Source: an uncultured Clostridia bacterium (lineage in GTDB: Bacteria > Bacillota > Clostridia > Christensenellales > Borkfalkiaceae). From it: DNA of 5,583 nt. The stretch lies in contig CAMWKX010000097.1 of NCBI GenBank assembly GCA_947174955.1, forward strand, positions 1 to 5,583, given 5' to 3'. Positions 1 to 5,583 of the stretch are shown here, one piece after another (positions within the stretch are counted from its first letter, which is position 1; each line of letters opens with the position of its first letter). A model generated the notes under the pieces. The model saw only the letters and a list, made by a program, of their open reading frames with translations, was not told the DNA's origin and did no database searches. Both the position numbers and the translations under genes were made by a program.

Positions 1-125
1 TTCGGGAATGAAAATTCCGTTCATTGGAGTTTCGGGGAACTGTAATATCAGCGCCATATTCCGGGCTGTTTTTGGGTTTTGGCAGGATGTTTCCTCATAT
101 TGCTAAAACACCTCGCCGGGTTCGG

Positions 126-148
126 ATTCGGGGACTTTGTCCCTGAAT
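126..148. other. 10-bp inverted repeat / hairpin
   Basis: Bases 126-135 pair with 139-148 around a three-base TTT loop, with one G-T wobble (130 with 144). The arms include one of the TTCGGGGA octamers. Only three T residues follow before another GC-rich octamer copy, so it is a poor fit to an intrinsic terminator. It could be a weak terminator of an upstream gene, a protein-binding inverted repeat, or part of a decayed repeat element. The pairing is seen directly; any function is a guess. Confidence 0.45.
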
Positions 149-265
149 TTCGGGGATTTTCCGTCGTATAAACAACCGAAAACCGAGTGCTGAAATTCGT
201 CTTTCTCAACATACCTCAAAGGACGTTTTTGGGGAATTAATCCACCGGGTCTGCCTTAAAAATTC

Positions 266-299
266 TTGACAATGCTTGCGAATTGGAATATCTTATAAT
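266..299 (+). promoter_or_regulatory. Probable sigma-A-type promoter for the surface transglutaminase gene
   Basis: A perfect -35 hexamer TTGACA lies at 266-271 and a perfect -10 hexamer TATAAT at 294-299. The gap between them is 22 bases, longer than the usual 16-18. With a 17-base gap the same -35 box faces TATCTT (289-294), a 4 of 6 match. Either the imperfect -10 is used, or TATAAT is used with a poor -35. Transcription would begin about 35-45 bases before the ATG, giving a short leader. Confidence is good that a promoter lies here and moderate about the exact boxes. Confidence 0.55.
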
Positions 300-337
300 A
301 CAGAATAACTACATTAACACATACCTTATATAATAAC

Positions 338-343
338 GGAGGT
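338..343 (+). promoter_or_regulatory. Ribosome binding site of the transglutaminase gene
   Basis: GGAGGT lies three bases before the ATG at 347. It is a near-full match to the anti-Shine-Dalgarno sequence with a short spacer. It fixes the start codon, because the translation from 347 opens directly with a lysine-rich signal peptide. Confidence 0.8.
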
Positions 344-346
344 AAT

Positions 347-3300
347 ATGAACACCAAAATCAAAAAAATCGCAATAGCCGGTATATCCGCACTGTTTGCC
401 GCAACGCTTTTTACGGGCATAAGCACAATTAAAAACCATCCGATGACGGTCAACGCGGATACGGGCGCTAACGCAACCTCGTCGGAGTACTTTTACGATA
501 ATCTCACGATTACCGCCAAAAACGGCAAAACCGAGGAATACACTCTCGCCAAAAAGTTTTATAAAGCTTTGGACGGAATGTATAAAAACGGCGACTTCGA
601 GGACGGTAAAATCGATTACTCGCTTACCGATAACAACCTGGCGACTTCCGCCGAAATACAGGCGTGGGTAAAGGACGGCGACCTTACCATTCCCAAGGCG
701 TTCAGCGCCGCCCGCGACGCGTACCTGACCGACCACCCCGAAATTTTCTACGTAGACTTCTACAAGATGAATTTGAGCGCGGGCTATATGGACGACGCGT
801 ACGTGGCGTTCATCGATTGCGGCAGGGAGTCCGACATCTTCTTCGACGGCTTCACTTCCCAGAACCTGAAAAGTAAAATCGCGGCGTTCGACAGCAAGGT
901 CGACGATATCGTCGCACGCGCCAACAAGGCGGCGGAAGACGATAAAAGCAACGCAGCCGATGACCTTGTCAAGGCTAAATTCGTAAATACGTACCTCGCC
1001 GAGAACATCGTGTACAGCTACAGTATGAGCGACAACGCAATGACCGACGAGCTTGTACATTCGGCGTACGGCGGTCTGGTTGACCAAAGGTCCGTGTGCG
1101 ACGGTTTTTCGACCTCGTATAAAGTCATAATGGATAAGCTGGAAATTCCCTGCCTTGTCATAAAAGGTTTCAGCCAGTCGAAGGACGAGCGCGGCTTTTC
1201 TAAAAACACGAGCGTCGGACACGCGTGGAACTACGTGTGGCTTGCCGACCCCGATAACGGAGCGGCTCACGAAGAGGGAAGCGGCAAATGGTACGCGTTC
1301 GACGTAACCTGGAACGGCGGGGACGGAATTGCGGACAGGAACACGTATTCCGTTATGAATGCGACGACGATGCTTAAAGACCGCATTACCGACAGCGTAA
1401 TTTCATCGTCGGGCTATGCGCTCAAATATCCCGAAGTTTCGCTTGACAACTACGGCGGCGTGTCGACCTCGGGCGGTATAAGCTGCCGTTCGGAGTACGA
1501 AATTTACGGCGACGGCTCGAAGGACGACTTCGGATTCGACCTCTATTATAGCCTGGACTACGTCAGCTATAACGGCAAAAGTGCGGCAAGTTTGTATGAA
1601 GATGACGGTATTAACCTTGCCGTCAGATACGGCTATTACAATGAAGGCGTGCTTACCTGGACCGACTGGTGGCATATTTACAATTCCAAAAAATTTATGG
1701 ACTTGATATCCGGAGAAGATGCGTGGGCTTCGGACAACGGCACCGAAACTATAATTTACGGCAATACCGACCATCTTTATTCGCAGTATGCGATAATAGA
1801 CTGTAAGCCCAACGATTCAAGGGAAATCAACGGCGAGACGTTCGATATGTTCTACACCCCCGAATGTAAGCCCGAGGAGCATCTGACGGCGATTACCGAC
1901 GTGCTTGTAAACGAGGCGTACGGCACTTACGCGGGTACGCCCACGGTCACGCAGTCAATTCCCCTGGCGTCGGAGAAAGTATACATATCCGACAATATGG
2001 GCGGCGCAACTCAGGGCGTAATGGACGAAAAGTACGCAATTACCCACAGAGTAACCTATTCGAACAGACTGCATAAGATTGACGAAAGTCAGCCCATCGG
2101 CGTTTTAATTAAATGCAGTGAAACGGGCGCGGAAGAATATATGAGGCTTCTGCCTTTCGAGGACGGCACTACGGTTCACCTCGAATACAACAACACTTTG
2201 GTATTCAAATTTTCGCCCAGCTTAATGTACCAGCACGACAGCGCCTATTACACTTTCACCTTTACCAACGTCTGTTCGGCGGAAACGGTGAAGAACCCCA
2301 CGACGGGCGAAATCAAAACTTCGGACAAAGTACCCGCTTCGATTCTTTACTCCTACGGAAGAAAAATAGTCGTCTGCCCCAAGGTTTTCAACGACGGCAG
2401 ATACTGGGTTGACTGTATGGCTAAGCCCACGCTTTTGAGCAACTCCAAATCGGCGGGACTCGACCTTCTCGACCCCGACGGCGGCGCATTCAGCGAAAGC
2501 CAGAGGAGCCAGATGGTGCTGGTTGTAGACAACAACGTAGACAAGGCCGTCAAGGATGAAATGCTCGACAAGGCGGGCGACAACGTAATGGCAAGCGAAG
2601 TTTACGACATCAACTTCCAGATTTGCAGTCAGATTCCCAAGTTCCAGGACGGCAGCTACGTTAAAATTTCTCTCGGCTTCCCCGCGGGCTACGGTCCCGA
2701 CGACGAGGGCGTAACCTTTAAAATTCTGCACCGTAAGCACGAAGGCAACGGCGTGTACGTCGTAGAAGAGCTTCCCTGCGTTATAACCAGGTACGGTCTA
2801 GTGGTAACGTGCACAAGCTTCTCGCCCTATATGGTTGTGGCAGTGCCCGCCGGAGAGGTAACTCAGAAGACGGTTATTGCAAGCGTCGAGGGCAACGGCG
2901 GCACTCTGAGCAAAGAGGACGGCGATATCAAAGTCGTCAAGCAGGGCGAAAGCTGCGTTTATACGATTTCAAACGAGAGCGGTTATCAGCTTTACAGCAT
3001 TACGCTGAACGGCAAAGACGTTAAAGATAAGGTAGCAAGCGGAAAGCTTACGCTCGGCTACGACGAGCTTTCGGCAAGCAACGAGATTGAAATCAAATTC
3101 ATTTCGGACGCTGCGGCGGAGCGTTACGCGGCTAAGAGCGGCTTCGAGCTTGTCGAGCCCGTAAAGGTATACGTGCCCGAAGGAACGCTGTATCCCTCGT
3201 ACGAGGATATTTCCTCGTCGCCCGCAAAATCCAATAATAACGTGGGTGTGATTGTTGGCGTAATCGTTGCGGTTATAGCAGTTGCCGCCGTCGGCGCAAT

Positions 3301-3682
3301 TGCGTTCGTTTTAATCAAGCGCAAGAACGACGGTCAGAAGGTAAAGGCAAAAAGCGGCAATGCAAAGAAGTCCGCGCAGAAAGCCAAAGAGCCCAAAGCT
3401 GCGGCACCCAAGGCTGCCGCTCCCGAGAAAGCTCCCGCAAAGCCCGCGACTCCCAAGACTACGGCGGCGCCCGCAAAGCCTGCGGCATCCAAGCCCTCGC
3501 TTCCGACGACGCAACCCAAACCCGCGGCAACCAAGCCCTCGCTCCCGACGGCACAACCCAAGCCCGCGGCATCAAAACCTTCGCTTCCGAAGGCTGAGCC
3601 CAAGACTGCGGCTAAACCCTCGACCACGGCAAAGCCCTCGGCGACGACTAAACCCGTAACCAAGCCCACGAACAAAAAATAA
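347..3682 (+). CDS. Membrane-anchored surface protein with transglutaminase-like domain
   Basis: This 1111-residue protein begins with a signal peptide: charged MNTKIKK, a hydrophobic core at about 8-27, and likely cleavage after VNA (35-37). A DHPEIFYV motif (129-136) lies in the region commonly found ahead of Clostridial transglutaminase-like domains. The domain itself, about 200-335, shows a papain-type triad: Cys251 in SVCDGFS, His292 in VGHAWNYV, Asp319 in YAFDVTWN. Residues of about 345-720 are beta-rich and match nothing I recognise. Residues 725-835 end in SFSPYMVVAV, as in the last domain of other Firmicutes surface proteins. Residues 842-920 resemble a divergent InlB B-repeat. A membrane helix at 966-990 is followed by KRK and a Lys/Ala/Pro tail with three 14-residue repeats. 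There is no LPXTG sorting motif, so anchoring is by the helix. Bacterial members of this fold can be proteases, crosslinking enzymes or peptide-binding proteins, so the reaction is not known. The gene appears monocistronic, with its own promoter and terminator. The fold call is firm; the substrate is unknown. Confidence 0.85.
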   Translation: MNTKIKKIAIAGISALFAATLFTGISTIKNHPMTVNADTGANATSSEYFYDNLTITAKNGKTEEYTLAKKFYKALDGMYKNGDFEDGKIDYSLTDNNLATSAEIQAWVKDGDLTIPKAFSAARDAYLTDHPEIFYVDFYKMNLSAGYMDDAYVAFIDCGRESDIFFDGFTSQNLKSKIAAFDSKVDDIVARANKAAEDDKSNAADDLVKAKFVNTYLAENIVYSYSMSDNAMTDELVHSAYGGLVDQRSVCDGFSTSYKVIMDKLEIPCLVIKGFSQSKDERGFSKNTSVGHAWNYVWLADPDNGAAHEEGSGKWYAFDVTWNGGDGIADRNTYSVMNATTMLKDRITDSVISSSGYALKYPEVSLDNYGGVSTSGGISCRSEYEIYGDGSKDDFGFDLYYSLDYVSYNGKSAASLYEDDGINLAVRYGYYNEGVLTWTDWWHIYNSKKFMDLISGEDAWASDNGTETIIYGNTDHLYSQYAIIDCKPNDSREINGETFDMFYTPECKPEEHLTAITDVLVNEAYGTYAGTPTVTQSIPLASEKVYISDNMGGATQGVMDEKYAITHRVTYSNRLHKIDESQPIGVLIKCSETGAEEYMRLLPFEDGTTVHLEYNNTLVFKFSPSLMYQHDSAYYTFTFTNVCSAETVKNPTTGEIKTSDKVPASILYSYGRKIVVCPKVFNDGRYWVDCMAKPTLLSNSKSAGLDLLDPDGGAFSESQRSQMVLVVDNNVDKAVKDEMLDKAGDNVMASEVYDINFQICSQIPKFQDGSYVKISLGFPAGYGPDDEGVTFKILHRKHEGNGVYVVEELPCVITRYGLVVTCTSFSPYMVVAVPAGEVTQKTVIASVEGNGGTLSKEDGDIKVVKQGESCVYTISNESGYQLYSITLNGKDVKDKVASGKLTLGYDELSASNEIEIKFISDAAAERYAAKSGFELVEPVKVYVPEGTLYPSYEDISSSPAKSNNNVGVIVGVIVAVIAVAAVGAIAFVLIKRKNDGQKVKAKSGNAKKSAQKAKEPKAAAPKAAAPEKAPAKPATPKTTAAPAKPAASKPSLPTTQPKPAATKPSLPTAQPKPAASKPSLPKAEPKTAAKPSTTAKPSATTKPVTKPTNKK
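3476..3601 (+). repeat. Three tandem 42-bp in-frame repeats in the basic tail
   Basis: Three adjacent units at 3476-3517, 3518-3559 and 3560-3601 encode KPAASKPSLPTTQP, KPAATKPSLPTAQP and KPAASKPSLPKAEP. By eye, units 1 and 2 share 36 of 42 bases and units 2 and 3 share 32 of 42. Several differences are synonymous, so the peptide repeat is better kept than the DNA. A degenerate continuation with more KPS and KPT steps runs to the stop codon. The unit length keeps the reading frame, so changes in copy number would lengthen or shorten the tail without breaking it. Confidence 0.9.
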
Positions 3683-3709
3683 TCGCAGGCTGACGGACTA
3701 AAAAACAGC

Positions 3710-3754
3710 ATAGCGCAAGCTGAAATTATTTCGGCTTGCGCTGTCTTTGTTTTT
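3710..3754 (+). terminator. Intrinsic (Rho-independent) terminator
   Basis: Bases 3712-3725 pair with 3729-3742 around a three-base loop (TTA). The stem is 14 bp with a single T-G wobble and can extend by two weaker pairs to 3710 and 3744. It is followed by CTTTGTTTTT (3745-3754), which supplies the U-tract, and an A-run precedes it. It starts 28 bases after the stop codon of the transglutaminase gene and should end that transcript. The A-run before the stem and the U-run after it might allow some reverse-strand function, but no converging gene is present. Confidence 0.92.
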
Positions 3755-3938
3755 AAGCAGGTAAAATAAGGAATTTCCGCCGATTGTAATATCGAGGGAA
3801 AATTACTTGCCAACGGCACCGTTTTATGATAAAATAATGAATAAACTTTTGAATTTTTTTATAAACATAAATTTTATTTATAGATTTTATAACTTTTATT
3901 TATAATTAAACGATATTTATTCGGCGAAAGGTAGACAT
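3755..3938. other. AT-rich intergenic region with 11-bp direct repeat
   Basis: No gene was found here. The second half, from about 3825, is made almost wholly of A and T. The 11-mer TTTTATTTATA occurs at 3872-3882 and again at 3894-3904, with starts 22 bases apart, about two helical turns. Such a stretch may serve as an UP-element-like or bent promoter region, or as a regulator site. It ends with the ribosome binding site AAAGG (3927-3931) of the next gene. Confidence 0.6.
3878..3906 (+). promoter_or_regulatory. Possible promoter of the membrane protein operon
   Basis: TATAAT at 3901-3906 is a perfect -10 box located 32 bases before the start codon. The matching -35 position at 3878-3883 reads TTATAG, only a 3 of 6 match, and one copy of the AT-rich direct repeat overlaps the -10 box. 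Another weak pair is TTGAAT (3849-3854) with TTTTAT (3872-3877). A promoter is expected because a strong terminator lies just upstream, but the exact boxes are uncertain in such AT-rich DNA. Confidence 0.4.
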
Positions 3939-5540
3939 ATGGGTGAGAGCTTTAAAAAACTGAAAAGGAAAACTCTGACGGCGACGATACTCAAAAGCGT
4001 GACCGTAGGTCTGTCTTTGGGCATATTCGTCGTCGGAGCGCTTCTTCTTGCGTTCAAATTGGGCAAGGTCAATTTCCATTGGGCTCTGTATATTCCCATA
4101 GGATTGGGCGTCGCTCTAATTGCGGGCGGACTGTTTTTCTTCTTTACGCGCCCCACGGACAAAAAAATAGCAATAAAGTACGACGCCGAATACGGCTTTA
4201 ACGAAAAATTACAGACTATGGTCGAGTTCGGCGCCAAGGGGATAGAGGGCGACGTAATCACCCTGCAAAGGGAAGACGCGCTCGAACGCCTGAGCAACGC
4301 GCCCGCACTGAAAGTGCGTTTCAGCCGCATATGGTATTTTTTCCTTATCGCAGCGATAGCGGTAGCCATATTCTTTACGGGCGTACTGATACCCCGCGCA
4401 ACGCAGAAATCTTCGGACTCCGAACCGCCCCCCGTTATCATCATCCCGCCCGACGATCCGATCGTCGATCCCGACGCATTCGAGTACACCCTTGCGATGC
4501 AGTCGTCAATGGACGACCTGATAAACGCGGTCAGGGATTTCGAGTTGGAGGAAGATTTCAAAAAGACGGCGGTAGACCGTCTTACGGCGCTTAATAAAGC
4601 GCTTCTGAAAATCAAGTCGAAAAACGATATGTATAACGCAGTTCTCAACGCGGTCAAAGATATCGACGACTTCATATACGCAACCAACTCTTTCCGTACG
4701 CTGAGCTCAGATTTATCCGAAACGGACGAAGAGCTTTCCAAGGGAATAAAGCAGAGCTTCGTGGAATATAAGGGCCGAATTACGAACGATATGCACGAAA
4801 ATTACGTAAAGGCGCTCAGGGGAGAGATAGGCAACTATATCGAAGATACGCTGGAAGCGTACGTCGAGGCGTCGGCAACAAAACTCAAGGTCAGCCAGCT
4901 TCCCACCGACGGCTCGAAGAACCTCGAAGATACGCTTACCGAGTATACAGACAGCTTAAACGGCGCGCTGACCCTTACGGTGATAGAAGAAACCGACCCG
5001 CTGTACGACAGCTATAAAAAGCTGTACACGAGCCTGCGCGCGATAAGAAGACAGGTTCAGCAGGGCGGCACGACGGACTCGGTACTCTGGGACAGAATGG
5101 ACGAAAACTTCAAAATATTTCAGAAGAACGCCGTCGAAGCGCTCAGCGTGCAGAGCTACAAGTGCATAGTGGAAATTTTCGTAAGGCAGGGGCTCGAGAA
5201 AATATTCAGCATAGAGTTCCCCGAAGACGACGGTTTCAAAGAGATGTACCACGAAATTATTTACACCCCGGGCGACGCGCCCGGTACGGGTGACACGCCG
5301 GGTACGGGCAACGGTTCGGGTGGCGGCGGCGCGGGCACCGGCGACATCGTCTACGGCAGCGACGACGAGATTTACGACCCCAGAACGGGTGAAAAAGTCA
5401 AGTTCGGCGTGGTTCTCAAAGAGTATGAAAACGCAATAATGAACGGCACCGCCGAGGAAGATTTCCCTCCCGAGCTTGCCAAATATCTCGAAACGTATCT
5501 CAATTATCTGCACAACGGCACGGGTAAAACGAACAATTAA
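3939..5540 (+). CDS. DUF4175-like three-helix membrane protein, likely MoxR-operon partner
   Basis: This 533-residue protein opens with a basic cytosolic end (KKLKRK) and a two-helix hairpin at about 20-39 and 48-69. A cytosolic stretch follows (about 70-130) whose motif RPTDKKIAIKYDAEYGFNEK (71-90) and the LQTMVEF after it resemble the 'ID..LGL.ERL.TA.E' pattern of DUF4175-type proteins. A third helix lies at about 131-151. A Pro-rich linker (about 160-180) then leads to a mostly helical, charged ectodomain (about 184-440). A Gly/Thr/Pro/Asp linker at 444-469 precedes a compact C-terminal segment with FPPELAKYLETYLNYL, like the 'P..Y...V..Y...L' end seen in relatives. The basic ends around each helix predict the large domain outside the cell. 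The start is set by AAAGG seven bases upstream. It lies 15 bases before the next gene, so the two are probably co-transcribed. In known loci such proteins accompany MoxR ATPases and DUF58 proteins; their biochemical role is poorly defined. The topology is well supported; the family call is from memory of motifs and moderate. Confidence 0.7.
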   Translation: MGESFKKLKRKTLTATILKSVTVGLSLGIFVVGALLLAFKLGKVNFHWALYIPIGLGVALIAGGLFFFFTRPTDKKIAIKYDAEYGFNEKLQTMVEFGAKGIEGDVITLQREDALERLSNAPALKVRFSRIWYFFLIAAIAVAIFFTGVLIPRATQKSSDSEPPPVIIIPPDDPIVDPDAFEYTLAMQSSMDDLINAVRDFELEEDFKKTAVDRLTALNKALLKIKSKNDMYNAVLNAVKDIDDFIYATNSFRTLSSDLSETDEELSKGIKQSFVEYKGRITNDMHENYVKALRGEIGNYIEDTLEAYVEASATKLKVSQLPTDGSKNLEDTLTEYTDSLNGALTLTVIEETDPLYDSYKKLYTSLRAIRRQVQQGGTTDSVLWDRMDENFKIFQKNAVEALSVQSYKCIVEIFVRQGLEKIFSIEFPEDDGFKEMYHEIIYTPGDAPGTGDTPGTGNGSGGGGAGTGDIVYGSDDEIYDPRTGEKVKFGVVLKEYENAIMNGTAEEDFPPELAKYLETYLNYLHNGTGKTNN

Positions 5541-5555
5541 AACGGAGAAGAAAAA

Positions 5556-5583
5556 ATGGAAAACACCGAAAAAGTAAAGGAAT
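5556..5583 (+). CDS. Start of a downstream gene, truncated by the window edge
   Basis: An ATG at 5556 follows GGAG (5544-5547) at an eight-base spacing and begins MENTEKVKE before the sequence ends. The gene starts 15 bases after the stop of the membrane protein gene, with no terminator between, so it is very likely in the same operon. By context it may be a MoxR-type AAA+ ATPase: those proteins often begin with a short charged helix ahead of the conserved 'EI.KVIVGQ' segment, and their genes often follow a DUF4175-like gene. Nine residues cannot prove this; only the existence of the start is well supported. Confidence 0.65.

Larger units (their letters stand above)
1..346. other. Intergenic leader region without a supported gene
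   Basis: No convincing coding frame was found on either strand. All three forward frames hit stops early, and the longest piece entering from the left edge ends at a TAA at 104-106 with codons unlike the neighbouring genes. The region holds a cluster of the octamer TTCGGGGA (31-38, 127-134, 149-156, plus a shortened copy at 1-7), a short hairpin at 126-148, a likely promoter around 266-299, and the ribosome binding site of the next gene at 338-343. The last 100 bases are clearly more AT-rich than the first 200, as expected for a promoter and leader. Confidence 0.7.

Noticed and set aside
2..106. Short open frame entering from the left edge and ending in TAA at 104-106
   Set aside because: It has 34 codons with codon choice unlike the neighbouring genes and no recognisable motif. 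It could be the tail of an upstream gene, but the sequence does not support that.
329..334. TATAAT just before the transglutaminase start as a -10 box
   Set aside because: Transcription from it would begin at or after the ribosome binding site at 338-343, so it could not give a normally translated message.
326..1270. Long open frame of 314 codons on the reverse strand
   Set aside because: It lies antisense to the transglutaminase gene, whose signal peptide and catalytic motifs are clear. The C/G-rich third codon positions of that gene remove stops on the opposite strand. The frame shows no ribosome binding site or recognisable domain.
3360..3659. Forward frame rich in Arg/Pro inside the tail region
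   Set aside because: It is a shifted reading of the same tandem repeats. The main frame has the signal peptide, domains and stop codon that explain the sequence.
3329..3682. C-terminal LPXTG-type sorting signal
   Set aside because: No LPXTG or close variant is followed by a hydrophobic segment. The membrane helix comes before the basic tail, opposite to the order of a sortase signal. The KPSLP units are not sorting motifs.
41..3793. Shared 9-mer TGTAATATC in both intergenic regions (41-49 and 3785-3793)
   Set aside because: The flanks differ and the match is short and AT-rich, so chance is the simpler explanation.
3334..3819. Reverse-strand open frame that crosses the basic tail and the terminator
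   Set aside because: The translation is a Gly/Ala/Val-rich echo of the Lys/Ala/Pro repeats, and the frame runs through the terminator stem. It has no independent support.
3917..4741. Reverse-strand open frame of 274 codons opposite the membrane protein gene
   Set aside because: It is antisense to a protein with clear helices and a conserved motif. Its translation is Ser/Arg-rich low-complexity of the kind produced by the complement of biased codons.

Overview
The window looks like a chromosomal piece of a Gram-positive (monoderm), probably anaerobic, Clostridia-like bacterium. The ribosome binding sites are purine-rich and close to their ATG starts. The intergenic regions are AT-rich, while the genes favour C or G at the third codon position. 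A classic stem plus U-tract terminator is present, and the first gene encodes a large secreted protein held by one membrane helix. The style resembles uncultured gut Clostridia, but this placement is an inference and nothing here names a genus.

Layout. Bases 1-346 carry no gene I can support. They hold a cluster of the octamer TTCGGGGA, a 10-bp hairpin, and near the right end a probable sigma-A-type promoter and Shine-Dalgarno site. Bases 347-3682 encode a 1111-residue surface protein: signal peptide, transglutaminase-like (papain-fold) domain with a visible Cys-His-Asp triad, a long unassigned beta-rich middle, an InlB B-repeat-like module, one transmembrane helix, and a 121-residue Lys/Ala/Pro tail that should face the cytoplasm. 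A strong intrinsic terminator follows at 3710-3754. Bases 3755-3938 are AT-rich and contain a possible promoter and an 11-bp direct repeat. Bases 3939-5540 encode a 533-residue protein with three membrane helices and a large helical ectodomain, resembling the DUF4175-like membrane proteins that sit beside MoxR ATPase genes. After 15 bases a third gene begins at 5556 and is cut by the window edge after nine codons.

How the genes may work together. The second and third genes look like one operon. If the third is a MoxR-type AAA+ ATPase, the locus would be the start of the common MoxR/DUF58/transglutaminase-type module that acts on envelope proteins. That identity cannot be proved from nine codons. 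The surface transglutaminase is separated from this operon by a terminator, so it is a neighbour with a possibly related envelope role and not clearly a member of the same transcript. No mobile elements, CRISPR arrays, tRNAs or rRNAs were seen.
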